A stretch of DNA of 64,000 nucleotides from positions 62,001 to 126,000 of the forward strand of contig JAFAMD010000048.1 in NCBI GenBank assembly GCA_019233755.1. Reading direction: 5' to 3'. Shown here piece after piece: positions 38,764-47,066 of this stretch. The position numbers were made by a program, and so were the translations under genes. Under the pieces are notes generated by a model. The model ran no database searches and was not told the DNA's origin. It saw nothing but the letters and a program-made list of their open reading frames with translations. The stretch's first letter is position 1, and every line of letters starts with the position of its first letter. This stretch comes from Acidobacteriaceae bacterium. GTDB taxonomy: Bacteria > Acidobacteriota > Terriglobia > Bryobacterales > Bryobacteraceae.

Positions 38764-40898
38764 ACACCTTCAAGATCGGCGTCCAGTTGTCCAGCAGCAC
38801 GGCGTTTTTCGGTGGCGCTTCGGAAATATCGAGCAGCATTCCGGTGTTGCCGAGCAATTCCGGCGGCAGCGGCCTCGATCAAACGGTCCTCAGTAGCTTG
38901 CAGATGGGCGACATCGACGGCGATGGGAAAGACGAACTGATTTACAAGACTGCCGATGGCGTGTTACATGCTTTTTATTGGAACACGCAGACGAGCGATT
39001 TCGCGGCCGTCGCGGATCCGAACGGCGAACTGACCCACCAGCCTCTTGCTATTCCCTGGACCTACACGATCACTCCAAAGCCTTTTGGGGGCGTGCAGCC
39101 CGGACTCTTCTATATCGGTAACACCACCACCTATGGATTTTTCCTGGCGTTCGGAAACGTCAATGGGATACCCACTGTAAACCAAACCTTCCTGTTCGCC
39201 AGTCCTATTTCCGGCGACGCCGGATTCAGGCCCTCCGGCTACTCGGGATACTTTCGCGTGCCGGTGGAAAACGGGAATCCGGTCCTGCTCGCCCGATCGT
39301 CGAACGGTCTGGTGCTGGATAATTTTGGAACGGTCAGCCTCGACCGGGGATATCCGGCGTACAGAACAAGCGGGCAGAAGCTCGCCTATCAGTACATCAG
39401 CGGAGAGGCAGCCGGCAATAACGACATTCGATCTTTGTATCCCGACCCGGCGGTTCCCTGGGCTTCCGTTCAATACCAGGTCGAAACCTTGGCGGCGCCT
39501 TCGAGTTCGACGGGTATATCCGTGGCCGATTTCCAGTTCGTTCAAAAGCAAACGATTGAAGAGCTGACCGCCGTCCAGGCCGTGAACAATCTTTACGGGG
39601 TCATGGGCCAGATCCTGACCAATACTTATCTGGTCAAGGATGCGGCTCTCACCGAGACCACCAGCGTGCTCGGTCTCTCCTCTCAGCCGGACGTTGCGCA
39701 AAACGTGCTCAACATTGTCACCACGGGGTTGGGAAATCTCGGAACTGCCCTCAGCTTCGCCAGTTCGGTCGTTCAGCTTACGAAGGATGCCACCCAACTG
39801 GCGGACATTATCAACAGGCTGAGCGCGGCAAGCAACGTGGCATACCTTATGGGCGCTGTCACTGGCGATATAGCGACCTATGCCGCGCCGACTCCCCCTG
39901 ACCTTTCCACGGGCACTTATGATCTGAAGACCGCTTTGGATAACGACTCCCTCGCGGTGGCTACTTCCAATTCCTGTCACCAGCTTGCAGCGCTGTCTTC
40001 GTGGAATCAAAGCAAATTCGTCGCAGATAGCCTGCTGACGGGGACTATCCCGCTCGACCTTGCCACCCAGCAGGACCTCCTTCAGGCAGGTGAGGCTATA
40101 TTCCGTTTGAATGTGTGGCAGGCGCTCGTTCCCTCGAAGTGGTCCGAGGTTTCCGTCAAAAAGCTGCAAGGGCCGCCTTCTTTTTGCCAGAACTGCCTGT
40201 TTACCGGGAACGGGAGTTACCCTGTGAATTATTCAATCCAGGCGAGGGCGTCCTGCAGCAATGATTTCGGTAGTGCGCAGGGCATTGTGTCGCTTATCCT
40301 CGAAGATCCGAGTACGCATAACTATCCGAACCTTACTGCCATGAATGCGCTCTTCGCCAGTCCGCCCGACGGGCTGGGCGCGCGTCCCTCCGACGTTCTG
40401 CTCAACAACAACGGCTGGAGCGTGCCTTATCAGAGCAAAGATGATTCTCTCTCTCACTTTTTCTTTAACACCGACTATCTCATGCTCAACTGCAGCGGCT
40501 TCAGCCCGCTTAGTCAGCAAATAACACCCAACAGTGCACCCGAGAGTGTGGGGCCCGTGCTGCAGGACAACCGCCGGCCCGTGCGGAGACGCGCCCCGTC
40601 CGCGAATGCGCAAATCGCGGCGTTGGTCGCGGACGTCAAATCGAAACTGAAGGACGAGAGGCTGCGCGATCGGCTGGTCATGTTTCTTGAGGTAGCGGGC
40701 GACCGGCTGAAGCAGGATCAACGTTTCGAGCGCGAGCCTGACGAAACGATTCGTCTGCTGAACGTTTTCATTACTCAATCGCAGTTTTACGCGGAACAAG
40801 GCGCAACCGACAGCGAGATCTCCCGCGCGGAATCGATTGAGGCCGTCGCGATTCGCGATTCGCTGCTGGCGGCCGCGACCGTGGCAGCGGATCAGTAA
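38760..40898 (+). CDS. FG-GAP repeat protein, C-terminal part of the same gene
   Basis: 712 codons with no signal peptide, opening at a GTG that overlaps the previous stop (GTGA). It starts inside a propeller blade (FKIGVQLSSSTAFFGGAS), contains another unit MGDIDGDGKDELIYKT, then a long region with no repeats, hydrophobic helices around residues 270-330, several cysteines near 480-580 and an Arg/Asp-rich helical tail. Missing export signal and blade continuity show that it belongs to the frame at 37816. Translational coupling of two separate proteins is the weaker alternative. Together the protein would be about 1030 aa. Function unknown. Confidence 0.7.
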   Translation: MNTFKIGVQLSSSTAFFGGASEISSSIPVLPSNSGGSGLDQTVLSSLQMGDIDGDGKDELIYKTADGVLHAFYWNTQTSDFAAVADPNGELTHQPLAIPWTYTITPKPFGGVQPGLFYIGNTTTYGFFLAFGNVNGIPTVNQTFLFASPISGDAGFRPSGYSGYFRVPVENGNPVLLARSSNGLVLDNFGTVSLDRGYPAYRTSGQKLAYQYISGEAAGNNDIRSLYPDPAVPWASVQYQVETLAAPSSSTGISVADFQFVQKQTIEELTAVQAVNNLYGVMGQILTNTYLVKDAALTETTSVLGLSSQPDVAQNVLNIVTTGLGNLGTALSFASSVVQLTKDATQLADIINRLSAASNVAYLMGAVTGDIATYAAPTPPDLSTGTYDLKTALDNDSLAVATSNSCHQLAALSSWNQSKFVADSLLTGTIPLDLATQQDLLQAGEAIFRLNVWQALVPSKWSEVSVKKLQGPPSFCQNCLFTGNGSYPVNYSIQARASCSNDFGSAQGIVSLILEDPSTHNYPNLTAMNALFASPPDGLGARPSDVLLNNNGWSVPYQSKDDSLSHFFFNTDYLMLNCSGFSPLSQQITPNSAPESVGPVLQDNRRPVRRRAPSANAQIAALVADVKSKLKDERLRDRLVMFLEVAGDRLKQDQRFEREPDETIRLLNVFITQSQFYAEQGATDSEISRAESIEAVAIRDSLLAAATVAADQ

Positions 40899-40928
40899 GA
40901 TCGCGCAATCGATGTGTGAGCAGGTTTT

Positions 40929-40963
40929 CGCTAGGACTCAGGGGTAAGCTGGTGCTCGAGCCA
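40929..40963 (-). repeat. Inverted copy of the ECF sigma gene 3' tail
   Basis: Read on the minus strand this matches the end of the intact sigma gene (28731-28765: TGGCTCGAGCACCAGCTTAC then CCCTGAGTCC and AGCG) with about one mismatch. It faces cassette e, which carries the sequence that follows the same tail in direct orientation, so an inversion or a recombination event broke the module at this point. Confidence 0.7.
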
Positions 40964-41009
40964 CGGCGCTGGAAATTTGTGGCGAAATTTTGTTTTTCTC
41001 TTTTCGAGG

Positions 41010-41037
41010 GCAATCGGATCGAGTCTGATCCGATTGC
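41010..41037. repeat. Perfect 11-bp inverted repeat
   Basis: GCAATCGGATC, a six-base loop GAGTCT, then GATCCGATTGC. The T-rich run lies before the stem on the plus strand, so it is not a standard terminator in either direction. It sits between the inverted sigma tail and cassette e. Confidence 0.7.
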
Positions 41038-41042
41038 CTGCG

Positions 41043-41166
41043 GCAACCCTAGCCGACTCAATCACATCGAAGCCCTTTGCCGCCGCCAAAAAAAAGCGCT
41101 CAGTAGTGGCGCGAATCGACCCCCTGCTCTCCCTTTATCCAGTAGGGGACAACCAAGACCAGGTTG
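41043..41166 (+). promoter_or_regulatory. Sigma-tail/promoter cassette e
   Basis: It matches cassette d: CAACCCTAGCCGACT, GCGCTCAGTAGTGGCGCGAA, then TCGACCCCCTGCTCTCCC, TTTATCCAGTAGGGG and ACAACCAAGACCAGGTTG. In its centre it is closer to cassettes a and c than d is (CGACCCCCTGCTCTCCCTTT). It is the only one far from any in-line sigma remnant. Upstream of the small peptide gene and the DsbA-like gene. Confidence 0.65.
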
Positions 41167-41249
41167 CCGGAAGTGATGCAGTGAAAACTCAATTGCTAGG
41201 GAATTTCAGCGGATGTTTTTAGCGGCGCTGGTCGGAAGGAGAGACGGAC

Positions 41250-41366
41250 ATGAAAACGCAAACAAGCCCTCAGAAGCTGCCTGGGCTCGGCGCTTTTGGG
41301 GCCGGTGATTTCGGTGGAAACAGCTTTTCGGCGACATTTGTTCTGCAAGCAATATGGACCGCCTAG
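41250..41366 (+). CDS. 38-residue peptide, overlapping the DsbA-like gene
   Basis: The start ATG 41250 has a strong GGAAGGAGAG nine bases upstream, better than that of the following gene. The product starts MKTQTSPQKLPGLGAFGAGD and is Gly/Phe-rich with no cysteine. Its stop lies 13 bases inside the DsbA-like gene, whose own start has no good ribosome-binding site, so coupling is likely. It may be a translated leader or a small functional peptide. Confidence 0.5.
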   Translation: MKTQTSPQKLPGLGAFGAGDFGGNSFSATFVLQAIWTA

Positions 41367-42145
41367 TGTTAAGCAAGAAATTGGCCCTCCTCGCGGCCCT
41401 GAGCCTTCTTGCGAGGGTTCCCGCTGTTTGTCAGGAGGCGCATGAGTTATCGCGTGCAGAGATCGAGAACATCGTTCGCGAGTACATTCTGCAGCACCCC
41501 GAAGTAATTGCGCAGGCTGCCAATCTTTATGCGGAGCATGAGCAAGCGGCGCAGAAAGCGCGAGCCAAAGAGGCGGTAGTCGCTAAGCTCGCCGATCTTC
41601 AACAAGACCCATTGTCGCCCGCTACCGGTGCCGCCGGTGGCGTCACCATAGTGGAGTTTTTTGATTACCACTGTGGATACTGTAGACGCGCCGAGCCCAT
41701 GATCGAGAAACTGCTGGCGGACCATCCCGATATCAGGTTCGTTTTTAAAGAGTTCCCCTTCCTCGGGCCCGAATCATTGATTGCCGCTAAAGCAGGCCTC
41801 GCTGCCGACAAACAGGGCGGCTATTTGAAATTTCATCAGGCGCTAATGGCTTTGCCCGGCTCCATCACCATGGAAGCCATCGAACAACTGGCGGCGAAGC
41901 AGGGTCTCGACGTCGCGAAATTGAAAGTCGACATGGAGTCGCCCGCGGTTCAATCGATCCTCGCACGAAATAGCGAACTGGGACGCCAAGTGGGTGTAAA
42001 GGCCACTCCGAGTTTCGTAATCGGCTCGGAATTTGTGCAAGGGGCAATTGATGCCACTACTTTCGAGCGGCTAATCGCGCAGGCTAAGCCAGCCATTGCG
42101 CAGCGTACCGGTTCAACAGTTGAAAGAGCTAGTCCATTGCACTAG
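41354..42145 (+). CDS. Secreted DsbA/ScsC-like thiol-disulfide oxidoreductase
   Basis: A 263-aa protein with a signal peptide (ending near VCQEA) and an N-terminal helix like that used for oligomerisation in ScsC proteins (EIENIVREYILQHPEVIAQA). The thioredoxin fold follows with active site C107-G-Y-C110 in DYHCGYC, and the cis-Pro loop VKATPSFVIG. It should oxidise or shuffle disulfides of exported proteins; several neighbours are secreted and Cys-containing, so they are possible clients. No DsbB partner is nearby. Downstream on the same strand come two more secreted proteins. Confidence 0.88.
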   Translation: MDRLVLSKKLALLAALSLLARVPAVCQEAHELSRAEIENIVREYILQHPEVIAQAANLYAEHEQAAQKARAKEAVVAKLADLQQDPLSPATGAAGGVTIVEFFDYHCGYCRRAEPMIEKLLADHPDIRFVFKEFPFLGPESLIAAKAGLAADKQGGYLKFHQALMALPGSITMEAIEQLAAKQGLDVAKLKVDMESPAVQSILARNSELGRQVGVKATPSFVIGSEFVQGAIDATTFERLIAQAKPAIAQRTGSTVERASPLH

Positions 42146-42257
42146 CCAGCGAAGAGTAAACGTACCGCTGCCCCTCGTACCGGCGTCGGCGCGAATGGTC
42201 CCCGGCTGTCTGGGGAACCGCCCACTGTTTCCAAACCAAGAAAAGGACAGAAACTCA

Positions 42258-43460
42258 ATGAAGCGATTGCGATCGAAGCGCACAGGGCGGGTGCTGCCCG
42301 TTGTGCGCGCTCTACTGGTGATAGCCGGCGCCGCCGCGCTGCTGATTACGCCATGCATCGCGCAAGTGCAAAGCGCACAAACGCAAAACCCCCTCGCACT
42401 TTCCGAATTTCGCCAGGTCCTAGTGGACTTGGGAGCCTATATCGACGCTCACAAAGGGACAAACCTCGCCAGCCAATTTTCCGCGCTATCGGATGAACAG
42501 CTTGAGAAAGCTTACCAAGCTGCCCCAAATTCGCGCGAGCTCCAAACTGCGGTCGCGGCGCTGAAGGAGCATGACGCCGCCGTGGCAAACGGCTCTACGC
42601 CCGCTCCACGGGCGATGTCTGTTCCACGCGCACAGGTCACACCGAATGCCGTGTTTGGCAGTTGCCCGCCCGGTTCGATCATTGACAACTCCACGGGAGC
42701 AACCTGCACCCCGAACTACCCGGACCCCAACAACACTTCTTGGCAAACCGTGGTGAAAGCGCTGTTTCCGTTTGGCGCATTCTCCCCAACCGATTACCCC
42801 GACGTGAGCTCGCAGTCATGCGGTTTAACGGTCGAAGCCAATCTGGAACAGGTCAACGCCATCCTCACAGGCATTCTTCAAACGCTCAGCCCCATATGCT
42901 CCGCCCTCCCGCCGATTGCCAGCAACGTTTGCTGGGCTGCTGCCGCTGTCGTTGCGGGAGCCGACCAAGCAACCGCCGGCCTATTTCTGGACTGCACGTG
43001 GCAGGATGGTAATGTCAATGCCGCCGAAGTTGACGCCGGCTTCCACAACACGGTCACCATCTTCAACGCCCTGAACACTGGATTTGCGTCCGCGAGCACG
43101 CAGCTCACGAACGTCAATAATCAGATTACGGGTGAGTTTGGCGGTCTTACCACCCAGGTCGGGAACACTAGCAGTCAGATTACCGCTCTTAGTACCCAAG
43201 TTGCGAACGTTGACGTACATCTCACCAATGTTGACAACCATATCGCGACGGAGTTTGCAACCCTGACGACAGCAGTGAACCAAGCCACGGCACAACTGAA
43301 TGCCGAGTTGAAGCAAATTATGAAGTTGGAACTGGAGCCGAACGGTCAGAAGGTGATTAATCCCGCGATTCTAACTTGCACGGGTAGTAATTGCCCGAAC
43401 GTTTTGGCCGCCTGCCCTACGGCAGGCTGCTCTTGGAACAACGTCGGACCGCTCCCCTAA
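42258..43460 (+). CDS. Secreted protein with C-terminal heptad-like repeats
   Basis: A 400-aa protein from ATG 42258; earlier in-frame starts overlap the DsbA-like gene and lack a signal peptide. Basic N-terminus and signal ending near PCIAQ. An alpha-helical segment at about 45-105 is followed by a Cys-containing middle. From about 280 to 350 the sequence repeats short units of the QLTNVNNQI, QVGNTSSQI, QVANVDVHL, NVDNHIA type, as in trimeric or coiled-coil fibres. Several Cys pairs near the C-terminus (LTCTGSNCPN, AACPTAGCSW) could be oxidised by the DsbA-like protein just upstream. No family recognised. Confidence 0.7.
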   Translation: MKRLRSKRTGRVLPVVRALLVIAGAAALLITPCIAQVQSAQTQNPLALSEFRQVLVDLGAYIDAHKGTNLASQFSALSDEQLEKAYQAAPNSRELQTAVAALKEHDAAVANGSTPAPRAMSVPRAQVTPNAVFGSCPPGSIIDNSTGATCTPNYPDPNNTSWQTVVKALFPFGAFSPTDYPDVSSQSCGLTVEANLEQVNAILTGILQTLSPICSALPPIASNVCWAAAAVVAGADQATAGLFLDCTWQDGNVNAAEVDAGFHNTVTIFNALNTGFASASTQLTNVNNQITGEFGGLTTQVGNTSSQITALSTQVANVDVHLTNVDNHIATEFATLTTAVNQATAQLNAELKQIMKLELEPNGQKVINPAILTCTGSNCPNVLAACPTAGCSWNNVGPLP

Positions 43461-43558
43461 CTAACTAAGATCGCAAAATACGCGACACAACAGAAGGGAT
43501 CATCTTTCGCCACCACGGAAGATAATCCCTTTCCTGACATAGTGAACGGAGAAGATTC

Positions 43559-44305
43559 TTGACCAAGTCCACTAAGCGCGCCTTTCTATGGGCAATACTC
43601 TTGGGGTCGAACCTCTCCATTGGTTGGGGGCAAAATAGCCCGCAATCCCCGTGGACGGCTTATACGACGAGCAGCGTCCGACCTGAGAAGCGGAGTAAGT
43701 TTGAGGGCTACCTTAAGCGGTGGGTAGCTGCTTGCAGGAAAGCCGGCGTGCCGTGGTTCCATACCTTCGAAACTTTTGCCGGTGACACAACAGAGTACAT
43801 CACGATCATGCCTGTCATGCGGTTCGGAGATCTGGACGGCTCTTCGCCAGTTGAAAGGGTTGTAGGACAGGCCCAATGGAAGCATTTCTCGAACGCGACT
43901 GCCCGCTGCTACACATCGCAGACTCGCCAGTATGCAACCCCACACACTGAGAGCGAGATCAACAAAACGGGAGCACTTTCGGGTGCTTATTGGATAGAGA
44001 CAAGAACACTGGCAGCGCCAGGCAAGATGAACGACTACCTAATCTGGCTTAGGGATGATTACCGTCCCGCGCTCGAGAAAGCTGGCGTGCGTCGCTTCGA
44101 AGTCTCGCAACCGGTCTTCGGCGCAGTCGCTGGTGAAATCATAACAACGCGAATGCTGAATGATCTTGCGGACATTGACTCCGGGCCAGTGTTGAGCAAA
44201 GCGTTGAACGATGAGGATGCGCGTGCTATGGCGGCCAAGTCTGGGGCTTTGGCAAGTTCCTCAAGCACACGCATCCTACGTTTGCGCAGTGACTTGAGCT
44301 ATTGA
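43559..44305 (+). CDS. Secreted protein of unknown function, possibly a tandem dimeric alpha/beta-barrel fold
   Basis: A 248-aa protein with a signal peptide ending near SIGWGQ. The start is TTG 43559, seven bases after GGAGAAG; no ATG or GTG fits the signal peptide. Two similar halves, each with an aromatic-rich strand, a charged helix and an EITTTRML/EYITIMPVM strand, suggest two ferredoxin-like units, but no enzyme motif is seen. It is about 100 bases after the preceding secreted gene and probably belongs to the same transcription unit. Confidence 0.6.
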   Translation: MTKSTKRAFLWAILLGSNLSIGWGQNSPQSPWTAYTTSSVRPEKRSKFEGYLKRWVAACRKAGVPWFHTFETFAGDTTEYITIMPVMRFGDLDGSSPVERVVGQAQWKHFSNATARCYTSQTRQYATPHTESEINKTGALSGAYWIETRTLAAPGKMNDYLIWLRDDYRPALEKAGVRRFEVSQPVFGAVAGEIITTRMLNDLADIDSGPVLSKALNDEDARAMAAKSGALASSSSTRILRLRSDLSY

Positions 44306-44623
44306 AGGACAAACTGGAAGATTCCGGTTTACGCACCAGTCCCGCTACAATTACCGGCTCACCCCCACGATCAAGGGTACGGAAACCTGATGCTCACGCC
44401 GGAGCAGCAGGCCGTAGCGGATATTACGTAATCCTCCCCAGTTTTGTGGAGTGCGGGAGGATAAAGTAACCTTCTCGGAGCACAGGGGTAGCTCGCGGCT
44501 TCCCGGCATCATGCCACTCCTGCCGACTTACTCGCACGATTAGCATTGTGACCAATAGTTGACATGTATATCCACATAACTGCCGGCGCGCGGCGGGTCG
44601 ATCATCCAGGAACCTTGAAACAA
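44306..44623. other. Gap; possible gene remnant
   Basis: No intact gene. On the plus strand 44334-44391 encodes SRYNYRLTPTIKGTET before a stop, which may be a scrap of a lost gene. Nothing else seen. Confidence 0.25.
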
Positions 44624-44986
44624 TCAAAATAAATCAACTCGCGCGAGCAGAACTTCTAAGTGCTCCCTCGCACTCTCACACTGCAGGCAAATCAGCTTAC
44701 CGTTCACATACGATGTGATTTCCGCCTTGCAATAGTCACATTCCGCCCTTGGTAGATCGACCCGGAAAACGAAGTAATGCTTCCCGCCCATGCGGACCTT
44801 CACTGTACGGCTATTGAAGCCTTCTCCGCAGACCTCGAGCAGGACGCCGTCGGGAAGGCGGGAGATAATTCCTAATTTCGATTGCCCATCAACTTCAGGA
44901 ACCAATTCAAAAGCTGGAATGATGCGAGACAGATGCACAAACTTTCCGGGGTCAGGACAGTCCGGATTGAGTGCATTTGTGTTCAT
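44624..44986 (-). CDS. Small zinc-ribbon-like protein of unknown function
   Basis: A 120-aa soluble protein with a C-terminal CDYCKAEITSYVNGKLICLQC block, two CxxC pairs 14 residues apart, as in zinc ribbons. The N-terminal 70 residues are beta-rich with a Gly-rich turn (GGKHYFVFRV). AAAGG lies nine bases before the ATG. Isolated between unrelated genes. No function can be assigned. Confidence 0.6.
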   Translation of the reverse strand: MNTNALNPDCPDPGKFVHLSRIIPAFELVPEVDGQSKLGIISRLPDGVLLEVCGEGFNSRTVKVRMGGKHYFVFRVDLPRAECDYCKAEITSYVNGKLICLQCESAREHLEVLLARVDLF

Positions 44987-45330
44987 ACGTAAATACCTTT
45001 CCCATGGGCTCCCCTCCTAGGGTGCGGGAGACAGCGCCCCCTAAACCTCTGCCCGGGAAGAGTTCGGTAACGAGCTGCGTGACACCCATTACAGTAGATG
45101 CCGGCAGCCGGGTACAGGATAGCTATCGAATACCCGAGATGAAGCGTGGACACCCTCAGAGCTCGCTTGAACAGCAAAAGAGCCCATCCCTGAAAACAGA
45201 CCTCTTGCAATCCCCGACCATTCCTGACTGGGGCTGGCCGCAGAACGCGCTTCAACGTTCGACGACGCATGAAAGTCCCTGTACCTGCTGATTCAGGGTC
45301 ATCCAGTGATCTGTAACGTGCTGATTTCTT
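44987..45330. other. Gap upstream of the tRNA gene
   Basis: No gene or structure supported. It contains the probable promoter of the zinc-ribbon gene on the minus strand and the 3' flank of the tRNA gene. Confidence 0.3.
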
Positions 45331-45406
45331 TGGTGGGCCCTGTAGGATTTGAACCTACGACCAAAGGATTATGAGTCCTCTGCTCTAACCGCTGAGCTAA
45401 GGGCCC
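45331..45406 (-). tRNA. tRNA with CAU anticodon, probably tRNA-Ile2
   Basis: Minus-strand cloverleaf of 76 nt: acceptor GGGCCCT/AGGGCCC, D-arm TAGCTCAGC, anticodon loop CTCATAA (CAU), variable TTGGTCG, T-loop TTCAAATC, discriminator A and encoded CCA. The acceptor and variable region resemble the lysidine-modified isoleucine tRNA of E. coli more than elongator Met tRNA, hence the call; elongator Met remains possible. Confidence 0.85.
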
Positions 45407-45722
45407 AAGTCATGCTATTGCAATAGCTTAGGCTTGTTTTACGTCGACACGGCCCGCCTGGTCAAGCAAAAACCCTAATGAGTCTCTGCACATCGGCGTC
45501 CCGTGCGACGTTCTCCTGCATTGTATCGTTCATCTTTTCGAGTTGCTAAAGAGCGTGCTGTGTACCCGCGCGATGACCGCATTGCGGCATCGATTACACT
45601 CGGTTCAATGTCCCATAACGGCAAAACTGGAGCGCGCATTGAGGGCTCGTAAATCGACTTCACCCGAAACACCCACCCGGAATGATCGGCCTTTGCCTCT
45701 GTTTAGAGAAAGGGAATAGCAA
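45407..45722. other. Gap between tRNA and DoxX gene
   Basis: No convincing gene. It holds the tRNA promoter on the minus strand and the DoxX promoter on the plus strand. Confidence 0.3.
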
Positions 45723-46160
45723 ATGAGCTCTTTGCAACCAGACACCACGCCGCCACCAACGCAAATCAACGCGGCCTTATTGCTCATCAGGATCGCCGGC
45801 ACTTTGGCGTTCCTCTATCACGGCAGCGCCATTTTGTTCGGCGCGTTCGGCGGTCCGGGACCACGCCAGTTCGCCGCCTTCATTCACGCCCCAACCGTGG
45901 TCGGCTACCTAATCGGCCTGGCACAGCTATTCGGCGCGCTCACGTTCCTGACGGGTATTCTGATTCGCTTCGGAGCAGCGTGCATCATTGTGGTGATGCT
46001 CGGAGCCATCTTCCTGGTGCACCTCCCGCATGGCTTCGACATAGGCAAAGGCGGCATCGAATATGCTCTCACCCAGTTGCTCATCGCCGCAGCGCTGTTC
46101 CTCGCAGGCGCCGGCGCCTGGTCCTTAGGGCCCAAAGCCCGTCGAAACCGCGGATCCTAA
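45723..46160 (+). CDS. DoxX-family membrane protein
   Basis: A 145-aa protein with four membrane helices and the DoxX opening LLLIRIAGTLAFLYHGSAILFG, then a loop with FIHAPTVVGYLIGLAQLFGAL and a hydrophobic second half. DoxX proteins are quinone-linked or stress-related inner-membrane proteins whose exact reaction varies. AAAGGGA lies about nine bases upstream of the ATG. Followed by a cytochrome c gene 67 bases later, so a shared role in membrane redox is possible but not shown. Confidence 0.85.
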   Translation: MSSLQPDTTPPPTQINAALLLIRIAGTLAFLYHGSAILFGAFGGPGPRQFAAFIHAPTVVGYLIGLAQLFGALTFLTGILIRFGAACIIVVMLGAIFLVHLPHGFDIGKGGIEYALTQLLIAAALFLAGAGAWSLGPKARRNRGS

Positions 46161-46227
46161 AGTTGAAACGCTGTGCGCGCGCGTCAACCATGGGCCGCAA
46201 ACCCATCAATGGCACAATCATCTGAAG

Positions 46228-47043
46228 ATGCGTCCTCGCTTGTCGCGCGCTCTTTTTCGAAATCTCGCCCCACTCGGTCTCGCTGCCGCTCTCATCGCGC
46301 CGGTTTCCCCCGCCGGTCAGGCTGCTCAAGCGGCTCACGCCCCAAAGCCCAAGATCCAGACCTTTGCTCCGGCGCTTGTTGAAACCGGTGAGAACCTGTT
46401 TCTTCAGAATTGCGCCTTTTGTCATGGCCGCGATGCAGGGGGCGGCGAGACAGGCCCAGATCTAACCCGCTCAAAGGTTGTCGCGGAAGATAGGGGAGGC
46501 GACAGGATCGGCACTGTCATCCGCAACGGCCGGCCGGAAAAAGGCATGCCCCGCTTCAGTCTGCCTGATCAGGACATCGCCGCTCTCGTCGCTTTCATCC
46601 ACACCCAGAAGACAAAAGCCGAGTCACAGGTCGGAGGCCGCCGCGGCGTCGATGTCGCCGACCTGCAGACCGGCAACGCCCAAGCCGGCAAGCAGTATTT
46701 CGATGGGCACTGTTCCTCCTGCCACTCGCCGACTGGCGATCTCGCCGGTGTAGCCACCCGCTATCAGGGCCTGAAACTGGAGGAGCATATGCTGTATCCG
46801 GAACGCGCACGCGCGAAAGTAACGGTGACACTGCCTTCCGGCGAGACCATCTCCGGCAAGCTCGCCTATCAGGATGAGTTCACTATCGGGCTCGATGACG
46901 CTTCCGGTTGGTATCATTCATGGCCTGCAAAGCAGGTGAAGTACAAGATCGACGATCCTGCTGAAGCCCACGTCACGCTGCTCGAGCAATATACCGACGC
47001 CGACATCCACAACTTGATGGCGTATATCCAAACCCTGCGCTAA
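46228..47043 (+). CDS. Secreted diheme cytochrome c
   Basis: A 271-aa protein with a signal peptide and two CxxCH haem sites: CAFCH near 58-62 and CSSCH near 163-167. The first domain has the distal-type Met in KGMPRF and the D-I-A-A-L-V-A-F-I helix of class I cytochromes. Between and after the second site is a beta segment (TVTLPSGETISGKLAYQDEF) often found in cytochromes attached to quinoprotein dehydrogenases. It is followed after 23 bases by the quinoprotein gene, for which it is the likely electron acceptor in the periplasm. Confidence 0.9.
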   Translation: MRPRLSRALFRNLAPLGLAAALIAPVSPAGQAAQAAHAPKPKIQTFAPALVETGENLFLQNCAFCHGRDAGGGETGPDLTRSKVVAEDRGGDRIGTVIRNGRPEKGMPRFSLPDQDIAALVAFIHTQKTKAESQVGGRRGVDVADLQTGNAQAGKQYFDGHCSSCHSPTGDLAGVATRYQGLKLEEHMLYPERARAKVTVTLPSGETISGKLAYQDEFTIGLDDASGWYHSWPAKQVKYKIDDPAEAHVTLLEQYTDADIHNLMAYIQTLR

Positions 47044-47066
47044 AAGGCACGCCACCCGATCCCTAT

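Noticed and set aside
38964..40169. A 401-codon open frame on the minus strand
   Set aside because: It lies wholly inside the FG-GAP gene on the other strand and has low-complexity charged composition without signal peptide or motif; the plus strand has the protein-like sequence.
41010..41037. The perfect inverted repeat as a Rho-independent terminator
   Set aside because: The T-run lies on the wrong side of the stem for the plus strand and would be an A-run for the minus strand.
25244..44305. The duplicated region as a prophage or integrative element
   Set aside because: There is no integrase, recombinase, structural phage gene or attachment repeat; the two tRNA genes are outside it and show no partial tRNA copies nearby.
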